From Atribacter laminatus (GTDB lineage Bacteria > Atribacterota > Atribacteria > Atribacterales > Atribacteraceae), in assembly GCF_015775515.1 (NCBI RefSeq), contig NZ_CP065383.1, positions 868,001 to 932,000 on the forward strand: a stretch of DNA of 64,000 nucleotides. The letters run 5' to 3'. Of the stretch, positions 56,811 to 64,000 are shown piece by piece (within the stretch, counting starts at the first letter, position 1; every line of letters begins with the position of its first letter). The translations under genes and the position numbers were made by a program. The notes under the pieces are model-generated. The model was not told where the DNA came from and did no database searches. It saw nothing but the letters and a program-made list of their open reading frames with translations.

Positions 56811-57203
56811 GTGTTTACCGAAATTCAACTGCAAACTCAGAGGCAAGAAGAATTTGTTTCCATAACAAGATTATTACGTGAAGTAGTAAAAAATTCGGGA
56901 ACTAAAGAGGGCATAGCAATTATTCAGATTCCCCACACAACAGCGGGAGTAACCATTAATGAAAGTGCCGACCCTGATGTAGTGAATGATATTGTAAGAA
57001 CGCTAAAAGTTATGGTTCCTGATCGCTTCGATTATTTACATCGAGAAGGAAATTCTCCAGCACACATAAAAGCCTCTTTAATGGGGTCTTCAGCGCTGGT
57101 TATTATAAAGGAGGGCGATTTAATGCTTGGAACTTGGCAAGGAGTATTTTTCTGTGAATTTGATGGTCCTCGTTCAAGGAAAATTTGGGTGAAAATAATA
57201 TGA
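56811..57203 (+). CDS. YjbQ/UPF0047 family protein
   Basis: This 130-aa protein starts at GTG after AAAGGAGAAGCAGG. It has the compact YjbQ fold with IPHTTAGVTINESADPDV, HREGNSPAHIKASLMGSS and GTWQGVFFCEFDGPRSRKI. The conserved His, Asp and Glu suggest a metal site. The family is described as secondary thiamine-phosphate synthase on the basis of suppression in Escherichia coli; its normal role is uncertain. The stop overlaps the next start (ATGA), so both proteins are translated together, unusual company for a thiamine enzyme. Confidence 0.93.
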   Translation: MFTEIQLQTQRQEEFVSITRLLREVVKNSGTKEGIAIIQIPHTTAGVTINESADPDVVNDIVRTLKVMVPDRFDYLHREGNSPAHIKASLMGSSALVIIKEGDLMLGTWQGVFFCEFDGPRSRKIWVKII

Positions 57204-57478
57204 CAGGACGAAGAGCCACACCTAATAAAAGTTTAAAATTATTGAATAATGCGCGAGGGCAACTCGATGCTGTTGTTCGTCTTATTCATGACGATGCAGC
57301 TCATGTTGATATTTTAAAACAAATATTGGCAACTATTTCACTGCTCCGTCGTTCTCACACTGAAATTTTAAAAAAATACCTGGAGGAATGTCTAGACGAA
57401 GATAACCCGAAGGGAAACGGTGAAAACCGAGCTAAAGTTTTGGCAGAAATTATGAAATACATGGAAAAGAATTTTTGA
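57200..57478 (+). CDS. CsoR/RcnR-like repressor with altered metal site
   Basis: The start at ATG 57200 overlaps the yjbQ stop by 4 bp, giving 92 aa (a TTG at 57185 is also in frame). The all-helical DUF156 core is clear: LLNNARGQLDAVVRLIHDD and ILKQILATISLL. At the three sensor positions it has H35, Y60 and C64, where CsoR has Cys, His, Cys and RcnR has Cys, His, His. The metal or ligand must therefore differ from copper, or the protein senses something else. It likely represses its own operon. DNA target not found. Confidence 0.85.
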   Translation: MTGRRATPNKSLKLLNNARGQLDAVVRLIHDDAAHVDILKQILATISLLRRSHTEILKKYLEECLDEDNPKGNGENRAKVLAEIMKYMEKNF

Positions 57479-57614
57479 TTCAATTGATATATATAAATGT
57501 TTAATAAATATATTCTAATAGGAAAAATGGCATATTTTATCCAAACAAAAAAGAGAAAATAATAAATGCCTTTATAGAGCAAATTAAATAATAAATAAAT
57601 AATTTATATAATTG

Positions 57615-57643
57615 TTGACAAAATCGTTAGCCGAGTATATAGT
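57615..57643 (+). promoter_or_regulatory. Consensus promoter of the URO-D/MtaA-like gene
   Basis: TTGACA and TATAGT are separated by exactly 17 bp, ending 38 bp before the start codon. Confidence 0.8.
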
Positions 57644-57681
57644 ATAAATATAGTTTATTGAATTATATATATGAGGTGAAG

Positions 57682-58728
57682 ATGATGTCAAAAAGAATGC
57701 AGGAGCGTTTCTCTCTATCATCGCTAACCAAAACGCTTTATGAACAAGGAAGGCGACCAATTGTTCCTTTAATTGGTTATCCAGGTCTTCAATTAACTAA
57801 AACCACCATTAAACAGAATCAGTTTAATCATATCGTCCAATTTCAGTCACTTAGCCGACTTTATGATCGTTTTCAACCAGATGCTATGTTTTTTATGATG
57901 GATCTTTCCGTTGAAGCAAGTGCGCTGGGGTTAGCTGTCCGTTTCCCCTTGGAGGAAACTCCATCGGTTGAACATCATCCGGTAAAAAACCATGAAGACT
58001 TAAAAGGGTTTCGTAAAATAGATATTTTAGGTGATGGTCGAGTTTCAGTGTTTATTGAGACACTCCACCATATGCGGAGCGCATTCCCCTGCCCGGTTGG
58101 AGCCTATGTTATTGGACCACTTACTCTGGCAGGCTTACTTATTGGAGCTAATGAATTAGCGCTTAAAAGCCTCATTGAACCTGAGCTGTTTCGCGAAACT
58201 GTCGAATTTTCTTTCCATGTTGTAATGAAGTATGTACAAGCTCTCCGGGATGCTGGTGCCGATATGATTATGGTATTAGAACCAACAGCAGTCATTTTTG
58301 GACCGGAACAATTCCGTCACAATTTAACCAGTCTATATAGGGAAATGGTAGGGATTTTTGATGATATTGAAATTATTCTCCATGTTTGTGGAGATAGTAC
58401 CCATTTATTAAAAGTAATGGCTGATACAGGTATTACCGGTTTGAGTTTAGACAGTATGGTTAATCTTAAAAAGGCAGCAGAAATTGTTGGGCCACAAGTG
58501 ATGTTAATGGGCAATCTGAGCCCCATAGAAATGCTTACTGCCAACCCCAACGAGGTTTACATCCAAACCATGAAAATTTTAGAGAATACGAAAAACCATC
58601 CACCCTTTGTTCTCAGCACAGGATGCGATCTTCCTCAGGATGTTCCTTTTGAAAATATTGATGCCTTTATCAAAGCAGGAAAAGACTGGAGACAAGAACC
58701 CATTTTAAAGAAAGTAAAAGCCAATTAG
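57682..58728 (+). CDS. Uroporphyrinogen decarboxylase/MtaA-like methyltransferase
   Basis: GAGGTGAAG precedes ATGATG at 57682, so the product is 348 aa. The URO-D TIM barrel has the features of cobamide methyltransferases (MtaA, CmuA type) rather than heme URO-D. The zinc ligand set is visible as ILHVCGD (His-x-Cys) and STGCDLPQDVPFENI (Cys), with GPLTLAGLLIG and MGNLSPIEML as barrel loops. It would move methyl groups between a corrinoid protein and coenzyme. No corrinoid protein gene is adjacent. The stop overlaps the convergent membrane-protein gene by 4 bp. Confidence 0.85.
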   Translation: MMSKRMQERFSLSSLTKTLYEQGRRPIVPLIGYPGLQLTKTTIKQNQFNHIVQFQSLSRLYDRFQPDAMFFMMDLSVEASALGLAVRFPLEETPSVEHHPVKNHEDLKGFRKIDILGDGRVSVFIETLHHMRSAFPCPVGAYVIGPLTLAGLLIGANELALKSLIEPELFRETVEFSFHVVMKYVQALRDAGADMIMVLEPTAVIFGPEQFRHNLTSLYREMVGIFDDIEIILHVCGDSTHLLKVMADTGITGLSLDSMVNLKKAAEIVGPQVMLMGNLSPIEMLTANPNEVYIQTMKILENTKNHPPFVLSTGCDLPQDVPFENIDAFIKAGKDWRQEPILKKVKAN

Positions 58729-59141
58729 AGGGCTTTTTTGATATTAATGAGGAAGATCAATAAGAGAGTCAAGCCGGTGAGAAAATTCATTATCATTCCG
58801 AGACGAGAATTAAGAATTCCATGCCAGGAAGGTAAATGGGAAGGGAAATAAACCCCTTTCCATTTACTATAGTAGCGAAACGCAACTTCGACATCTGGAA
58901 GAGTTGAAAAAAGAACTGACCAGACAAAAACAAAAGGAAGAGAAAAAACCTTCAGGCAAAAAAGTGAGATAGTAGCCGCAATTATAATGTCAATTATCAC
59001 TTGACTGACGGTTGTCAAGTCTCGATGAGGAATTGCATCGAGGAGGATGTGCCCTCCTAACCCTCCTAAAAGCAAAAAAATAATATTATGAGTTTGAGTT
59101 GCTAATGTTAAACCCCAAAGACTATGAACGATGATCAGCAT
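58725..59141 (-). CDS. YdjM/DUF457-type small membrane protein
   Basis: The start is put at ATG 59141 (MLIIVHSLWGLTLA). The upstream 26 codons to 59219 run through dispersed repeat DNA. The 138-aa product has three or four hydrophobic segments and the conserved GGHILLDAIPHRDLT near residue 31, plus SWHGILNSRLGM in the C-terminal half. These His/Asp signatures are typical of the membrane-bound hydrolase-like YdjM/DUF457 group. The function is unproven. It is convergent with the methyltransferase gene, with a 4-bp overlap of stops. Confidence 0.7.
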   Translation of the reverse strand: MLIIVHSLWGLTLATQTHNIIFLLLGGLGGHILLDAIPHRDLTTVSQVIIDIIIAATISLFCLKVFSLPFVFVWSVLFSTLPDVEVAFRYYSKWKGVYFPSHLPSWHGILNSRLGMIMNFLTGLTLLLIFLINIKKAL

Positions 59142-59159
59142 ATTTCGTCCTAAAAATTT

Positions 59160-59330
59160 AGTGAATAGCGAGTCGTGAATGGTAAAAATTCCACCCTCGT
59201 CTTCACCTTTTCCCATCAAGGGGAAAGGCCCTATTTGATTCTTTTAATTGGTTTTTCCCCTCGCCCCTCCGTAAAAGAGGGACAGGGCGAGGGGAAACTC
59301 ATTTTCATCCTTATTGAAAGTCACTTCCAA
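59160..59330. repeat. Interspersed repeat cluster
   Basis: Contains CACCTTTTCCCATCAAGG, similar to the copy near 7213. It also has a 10-bp hairpin CCCCTCGCCC/GGGCGAGGGG (59257-59294) and CTCATTTTCATCCTTATT, resembling 7409-7424. No gene. Confidence 0.6.
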
Positions 59331-59351
59331 GTACCTGAATCTATTCTGATG

Positions 59352-60218
59352 TTATGCCTTCCCGATTGATAGAGAAGATTCCATACATTCTCGAGCAGCA
59401 GCTTTTAGACTAGGAGAAATATCTCGGAATATTTTAGGTAAAAAGAGCTCATCAGGATGCAAATCAGTATACTCACGAATACTTTTTAAGAAAGCCACAC
59501 GCAATGTAGTGCTAAAGTTGATTTTTCTCACGCCAGCGTGAACTGCTTGTTGAAGCTGATTAACGGGAGTTCCGCTTCCACCATGAATGACTAAGGGTAT
59601 ATGCGCTTGTTTTTTTATTTCTCGTATACGATCAAATTGGAGTCGAGGAACCATACCATTATAAAGTCCGTGACGGGTTCCGACGGCAACCGCTAACATA
59701 TCAACACCAGTTTTATTAGCGAAAAAAGCAGCTTCTTCTGGAAGGGTGAAGAAATCATCAGATTCCGGATTCACTTCCCACTGTTCATCTCCTTCCAGGC
59801 CCCCTACTCGGCCAATTTCTCCTTCAACCATGACATCGGCAAGGTGAGAAATTTCAACCACTTTTTTGGTAATCTCTATATTTTTCTCAATTGGGTGTCT
59901 TGACCCATCGATCATGACCGAAGAAAAGCGATTGAGTATAGCATCCATGACTTCCTTGATTTCATGACTGTGATCAAGATGGAGAGAAAATGGAACCGAA
60001 AATTTTCGAGAAAGGGCATGGAGGGCTTCAGAAAGGGCAGCTATATCTAAAAAATAATGTTCTACCGGAGCGAACTGAATCATGACTGGTGAACGTAATT
60101 CTTCCGCCTCTTCCAATATCCAAGTCATGAATTCTAAATGGGGAGAATTAAAAGCAGGAAGTGCAAATTCCTTTTTTTCCGCTAATTCAATAAGATATTT
60201 CGTTGAAACCAGTGACAA
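59352..60218 (-). CDS. Class II ketose-bisphosphate aldolase
   Basis: This 288-aa TIM-barrel zinc aldolase of the FbaA/GatY/KbaY group starts at TTG after GGAAGGAG. Metal and substrate motifs are LHLDHSHEIKEV (Asp and His), VMVEGEIGRVGGLEGDE (Glu), AVAVGTRHGLYNG (His), IHGGSGTPVNQL (His and phosphate loop) and GVRKINFSTTLR. It cleaves fructose- or tagatose-1,6-bisphosphate. The GTRHG in place of the more common GT-x-HG keeps the His ligand. A terminator separates it from the citrate-synthase-like gene upstream. Confidence 0.9.
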   Translation of the reverse strand: MSLVSTKYLIELAEKKEFALPAFNSPHLEFMTWILEEAEELRSPVMIQFAPVEHYFLDIAALSEALHALSRKFSVPFSLHLDHSHEIKEVMDAILNRFSSVMIDGSRHPIEKNIEITKKVVEISHLADVMVEGEIGRVGGLEGDEQWEVNPESDDFFTLPEEAAFFANKTGVDMLAVAVGTRHGLYNGMVPRLQFDRIREIKKQAHIPLVIHGGSGTPVNQLQQAVHAGVRKINFSTTLRVAFLKSIREYTDLHPDELFLPKIFRDISPSLKAAARECMESSLSIGKA

Positions 60219-60312
60219 TTGTGATTACTCCTTCCTTTTAAGAGAAAAAATATAGTATTTTTGCAAACGGATATATAATACGAAGATAGAGAGAAAAATA
60301 CAAGTCAATTGT

Positions 60313-60355
60313 TAAAAAATAAAATTGAGCGGGATTAAAGGTTCAAACCCCGCTC
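60313..60355 (-). terminator. Terminator after citrate-synthase-like gene
   Basis: On the minus strand, stem GAGCGGG/CCCGCTC (60327-60333 with 60349-60355) is followed by AATTTTATTTTTT. It lies 12 bp after the stop at 60368. Confidence 0.85.
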
Positions 60356-60367
60356 TCAGTGGTTTTA

Positions 60368-61603
60368 TTAGGGGGCCAGGGTGAGAATTTTTCTTGCTTG
60401 TTCTGGATAGGAGGCTATAAATAACAACTCTTCTTCAACCAAGGGCTTTTGCTTTTCAACATTAGCAAATCGAGTTAGCTCGAGAATCTTCCTCGCTTCT
60501 TCCTCGTTTTTAAATTCAACTGCCAAATTATCATAAACATTGCGAAAACCACGAATACCGCTATATTCACCTACAACAATTTGACGACCAGTTTCAATCA
60601 ATTCCGGCTCTCCACGCCCTAATTCTTCATAATCATAAAGTTCATAATTTTTCCGATCTTTGATGACTCCATCAGCATGGATCCCAGAAGCATGGGCAAA
60701 AGCATTAGCCCCAACTCCTGGTTGAGTTATTGGGATGGGAACCTTAAATGCATATGAAGCGTATTTACAAGTTTTCCAAGCGGCTTTGAGGTTTACATTT
60801 TCAAGAAATGAGTAATTCTCATTGTCAAAATAGTTAGCATATTTAATCGCCAAAATGACAGTAATTAGATCGGCATTGCCAGCTCTCTCTCCTATTCCAT
60901 TAATAGTTGTGTTAATATAGACATCACATTCAGCATCTATTGCTGCTTTGGCTCCACTAATCGAATTGGCGACCGCCATTCCCAAATCGTTGTGACAATG
61001 AAGTTCGATAGGCATTTTAGAGGCCTCGGCAATTTTGAGAATTCTATCATAAATACTAAAAGGGCTATCATAACCAAGAGTGTCACAATAACGAAATCTC
61101 TCAGCCCCGGCTTCTTTTCCAGCTATGGCAAAATCGATAAGAAATTCAACATCGGTTCGGGAGGCATCTTCAGCATTCACTCCTACCCCGATAGCACCTA
61201 ATTGTATTGCAGTTTGTGCAGCTTCAGTCATAGAATGAATAATATCATCACGAGTCATTCGACCTTGAAATTTTCCGGAAAGCATTTGATCCGATGTAGA
61301 AATGGATAGGTTGAGATATTTTAACTTTGGGACGAGTTGGTATGCCGTTTCGACATCTGCCTTTATTGCCCTCATCCATCCGCTCAAACGGATAGGAGTC
61401 AGAACTCCCATTTCGGCTAATTCAAGATTGGCATTCAAATAATTGGTTTCATGATGGGTGGTTGGGAAACCAAATTCGCTTTGGGTAACACCCATCTCAT
61501 TGAGATACATATTAACTATAGTTTTTTCTATTTTAGCTAATCCTAAATGTGCAGTTTGCACCCCATCACGATTCGTTACATCAATTAAAAAGATTTTTGG
61601 CAT
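60368..61603 (-). CDS. Probable Re-citrate synthase (homocitrate synthase family)
   Basis: This 411-aa DRE-TIM metallolyase starts with DVTNRDGVQTAHLGL instead of the DTTLRDGEQ of isopropylmalate and homocitrate synthases. The metal motif is ELHCHNDLGMA, followed by INTTINGIGERAGNADL, PITQPGVGANAFAHASGIHADG and YDYEELGRGEPE. From memory these match the clostridial Re-citrate synthase group, which makes citrate from oxaloacetate and acetyl-CoA with opposite stereochemistry to GltA. It lies 17 bp after an aminotransferase gene, fitting citrate to 2-oxoglutarate to glutamate synthesis. A homocitrate synthase role is the main alternative. Confidence 0.8.
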   Translation of the reverse strand: MPKIFLIDVTNRDGVQTAHLGLAKIEKTIVNMYLNEMGVTQSEFGFPTTHHETNYLNANLELAEMGVLTPIRLSGWMRAIKADVETAYQLVPKLKYLNLSISTSDQMLSGKFQGRMTRDDIIHSMTEAAQTAIQLGAIGVGVNAEDASRTDVEFLIDFAIAGKEAGAERFRYCDTLGYDSPFSIYDRILKIAEASKMPIELHCHNDLGMAVANSISGAKAAIDAECDVYINTTINGIGERAGNADLITVILAIKYANYFDNENYSFLENVNLKAAWKTCKYASYAFKVPIPITQPGVGANAFAHASGIHADGVIKDRKNYELYDYEELGRGEPELIETGRQIVVGEYSGIRGFRNVYDNLAVEFKNEEEARKILELTRFANVEKQKPLVEEELLFIASYPEQARKILTLAP

Positions 61604-61620
61604 GTCGAACGATACCCCCT

Positions 61621-62811
61621 TTATGAAATGTTTTGTAAAAAATTTTTCAGTTGAACCATTCCTTTTTCTATATTTTGCTCAGAAGTAGCATAAGAAAAAC
61701 GTAGATATCCTTCCATTCCAAAAGCGCTGCCAGGTACAGCAGCAATAAGTGCTTTTTCTAGAAGGATCTCGGCAAGCTGAAGCGAAGTGTCTATTCGTTG
61801 GTTCTCAAATTTTTTCCCAATATAAGGAGAAAAGTCAGCGAAAACATAAAATGCACCTTGAGGAATTGGAAAAGTAACATCAGGAATTTTATTTAAGAGT
61901 TGCGTCATTAGTAATCTTCTTTGGTTGAAGGCATTTACCATATTTTGAATGATTTGCTGATCACACTGCAAGGCAGCAAGGGTAGCCTTTTGGCTAATAG
62001 ATGTTGGATTGGATGTAGAGTGGTCTTGTAAACGTCCCATGGATTGTATGGCTGCTTTTGGACCAGCCGCGTAACCAATCCTCCATCCTGTCATGGAGAA
62101 AGTTTTGGAAACACCATTAATAACGATGGTTTGCGATTGAACTTCTGGTGAAAAGGAGGCAATGCTTTTTATTTGAGCTCCATCGTATACCAAATTTTCG
62201 TAAATCTCATCGGAAATAATCATAATATTTTTTTCAACAGCAAGATCGGCTATTTTTTTCAAGATTTCAATGTCCCAGACTATTCCGCTAGGATTGGAAG
62301 GATTATTTAAAATGAATAATCGAGTTTTATCAGTTACTTTGTTGAGAATATCTTCCCAACTTATCCGGAGTGTTTTTGGTTCACAATGAATAAAAACCGG
62401 TTTCCCGCCTGCTAAACGGATTTGTTCGACATAGGTTACCCAATAGGGAACAGGAAGAAGGACTTCATCGCCTGCATCACATAGAGTGAGGATAGCATTA
62501 AAAAGTGAATGTTTGGCACCACAAGAAACAATCACTTCATCAGGATGGTAGGATAAACCATTCTCTTTGTTTAATTTACTACAAATCGCTTCTTTTAATT
62601 CGAGGGTTCCTGATGTCGGAGTATATTTGGTAAATCCCTGATCAATAGCTAATTTAGCTGCATCCTTAATACATTGGGGGGTATCAAAATCAGGTTCTCC
62701 AGCACTAAAGGATAGGACATCCAATCCGTTTTTCTTCATGGCTTTTGCTCGAGCTGATATCGTTAGAGTTGCCGATGGCTCAATCTGGTTGACTTTTTGA
62801 GATATTTTCAC
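61621..62811 (-). CDS. Class I aminotransferase, aspartate aminotransferase-like
   Basis: This 396-aa fold-type I PLP enzyme starts at GTG behind GGGGGTACACA. The PLP lysine is in NGVSKTFSMTGWRIGYAAG (about residue 236). The N-x-P loop is LFILNNPSNPSGIVW, and the substrate-carboxylate arginine is in LRFSYATSEQNIEKGM near the C-terminus. It transfers amino groups between aspartate (or alanine/aromatic acids) and 2-oxoglutarate. It shares a transcript with the citrate-synthase-like gene, which provides the precursor of 2-oxoglutarate. Confidence 0.92.
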   Translation of the reverse strand: MKISQKVNQIEPSATLTISARAKAMKKNGLDVLSFSAGEPDFDTPQCIKDAAKLAIDQGFTKYTPTSGTLELKEAICSKLNKENGLSYHPDEVIVSCGAKHSLFNAILTLCDAGDEVLLPVPYWVTYVEQIRLAGGKPVFIHCEPKTLRISWEDILNKVTDKTRLFILNNPSNPSGIVWDIEILKKIADLAVEKNIMIISDEIYENLVYDGAQIKSIASFSPEVQSQTIVINGVSKTFSMTGWRIGYAAGPKAAIQSMGRLQDHSTSNPTSISQKATLAALQCDQQIIQNMVNAFNQRRLLMTQLLNKIPDVTFPIPQGAFYVFADFSPYIGKKFENQRIDTSLQLAEILLEKALIAAVPGSAFGMEGYLRFSYATSEQNIEKGMVQLKNFLQNIS

Positions 62812-63139
62812 TGTGTACCCCCTATTTTTAGTTTAAATTTTTAGCGAGTGGTGGGTCACACTGGCATCGGAATCAAAAATAAAATTTATATTGATTCCAC
62901 GAAATCCATTTGGAGTTATTCTTTTCGGTGAATAAAAGCTGGATATTTTATTACGGGTTGGAAAGAACAAAAATCTGTTTAACCAGTTTTTCACTTTGAA
63001 AAGATTTTATTCACTCTTATATAGTAGTAAAAGGGAATTGTCAAGAACCTGAATATTTTTTTATTGAGAATCTTGAGGATATAAACCTTTATAAAGAAAA
63101 AAAATTCCTAGTTTTAAATTGTTTATATCGTTCAACTCC

Positions 63140-63223
63140 TTGACATGAATTGATAGAATATGGTAGAAATTTTGTCATAGCAATGAAGCTCTTCCTACGA
63201 TGTCGTGGGAGGAGCTTTTTTAG
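63140..63223 (+). ncRNA. Candidate small RNA or amt leader with terminator
   Basis: TTGACA (63140-63145) and TAGAAA after 18 bp form a plausible promoter. About 15 bp later a 14-bp stem (63186-63199 with 63204-63217, two G-T pairs) ends in TTTTTT. No ORF fits between. It would give an RNA of roughly 50 nt, or prematurely end an amt transcript starting here. Direction is plus, opposite to the aminotransferase gene. Confidence 0.45.
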
Positions 63224-63408
63224 TTTTTCAATTTAATCAAGGTAACGCAATGTTGAGTTACCAGATTAGCAGCTTCTTTTCTTCAAGGCTTGGAAGAAAA
63301 AGCTTCCTCACACCGCAGTGATTGTATTTATTCTTAAATTTTCTCAGCGAAGAGATTTTTAACTTTCCTATTATCTATTATTTTAAACATCGGCAGGGGG
63401 ATTTAAGA

Positions 63409-64000
63409 ATGGATTATAAGGTTATGCTGGATACTATTTGGGTAATCGTTGCTTCAATGTTGGTATTTTTCATGAATCTGGGATTCGCCATGGTAGAATC
63501 GGGTTTTAACCGGTCGAAAAATACTGTTAATATTCTTTCCAAAAATTTTATTGTTTTTGCGGTTTCAACTTTAGGGTATCTTATGCTTGGTTGGGGTTTA
63601 ATGTTTGGAGATGGCAACGCTTTTGTTGGACTTAAGGGTTGGTTTTTTCTAAATGGTTTAGATAATTCGCCGGCGGTTGGCCAGAGTTATCTAGGGGTTT
63701 ATTCAGCGCTTTCCTGGGCAAGTGTACCATTGTTGGCAAAGTTTTTTTTCCAATTAGTATTTTGTGGAACCGCTGCAACGATTGTTTCTGGTGCAGTTGC
63801 AGAAAGAATTAAATACCTTTCTTTTATTTTATTTTCATTTATTATGACTATTTTTATTTATCCAATTACTGGACATTGGATTTGGGGAGCAGGATGGTTG
63901 CAGAAGTTAGGAATGCTTGATTTTGCCGGATCAACAGTTGTACATTCCGTAGGCGGTTGGGCGGCAATGGCTGGAATAATGGTTTTAGGCCCTCGTTTTG
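63409..64000 (+). CDS. amt: Ammonium transporter (Amt), N-terminal part
   Basis: The ATG is preceded by GGCAGGGGGATTTAAGA and the frame is open to the right edge (197 codons). The peptide has five or six membrane helices with family motifs MLVFFMNLGFAMVESGFN, SKNFIVFAVSTLGYLMLGWG, QLVFCGTAATIVSGAVAER, YPITGHWIWG and the pore-proximal VVHSVGGWAAMAG (the first pore histidine lies further on). Amt proteins are trimeric NH4+ channels/transporters, usually followed by glnK. Whether that is true here lies outside the window. Confidence 0.95.
   Translation, partial: MDYKVMLDTIWVIVASMLVFFMNLGFAMVESGFNRSKNTVNILSKNFIVFAVSTLGYLMLGWGLMFGDGNAFVGLKGWFFLNGLDNSPAVGQSYLGVYSALSWASVPLLAKFFFQLVFCGTAATIVSGAVAERIKYLSFILFSFIMTIFIYPITGHWIWGAGWLQKLGMLDFAGSTVVHSVGGWAAMAGIMVLGPRF

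Noticed and set aside
62812-63139. Riboswitch in the aminotransferase-amt gap
   Set aside because: I could not recognise any conserved riboswitch core; only a simple promoter-terminator pair is visible further right.

Overview
The window reads as chromosomal DNA of a strictly anaerobic, A+T-rich bacterium. It carries a hybrid-cluster protein, an electron-transfer-flavoprotein-linked 2-hydroxyacid dehydrogenase, a probable Re-citrate synthase, a corrinoid-type methyltransferase homologue and many sugar ABC transporters without an ATPase. YvcK and YtfJ/GerW-type proteins point to Firmicutes or a deep low-GC lineage; an Atribacterota-like anaerobe would fit, but this is inference and no 16S or marker gene is present.

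Layout. 0-4.4 kb: the end of a YvcK-family gene and a MalG/MalF/binding-protein ABC operon. 4.4-7.1 kb: an Rrf2 regulator - hcp - cupin unit with a promoter/operator whose palindrome sits on the -10. 7.1-8.6 kb: interspersed repeats and three tRNAs (Lys, Leu, fMet). 8.7-14.3 kb: an RbsABC-type importer with an LsrB/RhaS-like binding protein and an unrecognised exported last gene. 14.7-19.3 kb: tRNA-Arg, two secreted GerW-domain proteins and a catalytic/non-catalytic pair of M16 peptidases. 19.4-55.0 kb: a 35.6-kb segment bracketed by two identical 97-bp blocks, each holding tRNA-Pro(TGG). 55-64 kb: core-like genes (DUF362 ferredoxin, YjbQ, CsoR-like repressor, URO-D/MtaA-type protein, class II aldolase, Re-citrate synthase-like enzyme, aminotransferase, start of amt).

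The 35.6-kb bracketed segment is the accessory part. It holds two paralogous lipoprotein/beta-helix genes. One has an IS256-family element inserted downstream and an IS4-family element inserted upstream. The segment also holds a GntR-controlled catabolic operon of 11 same-strand genes (regulator, GHL10-like protein, FGGY kinase, zinc-type dehydrogenase, class I aldolase, three-gene ABC importer, EtfB, EtfA with two Fe-S clusters, FAD oxidase), a SHOCT/DUF305 pair, about 2.7 kb of decayed DNA with a broken tRNA-His, and an 8.7-kb gene for a cyclic beta-1,2-glucan synthase-like protein whose base composition looks richer in G+C than its surroundings.

The most coherent new system is the GntR operon. 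Import, oxidation, phosphorylation, aldol cleavage and a lactate/glycolate-type dehydrogenase with its own electron bifurcation partners are encoded head to tail, and two near-identical palindromes precede the regulator. The paralogous lipoprotein loci are the best natural experiment, because each copy documents what was inserted into or lost from the other.
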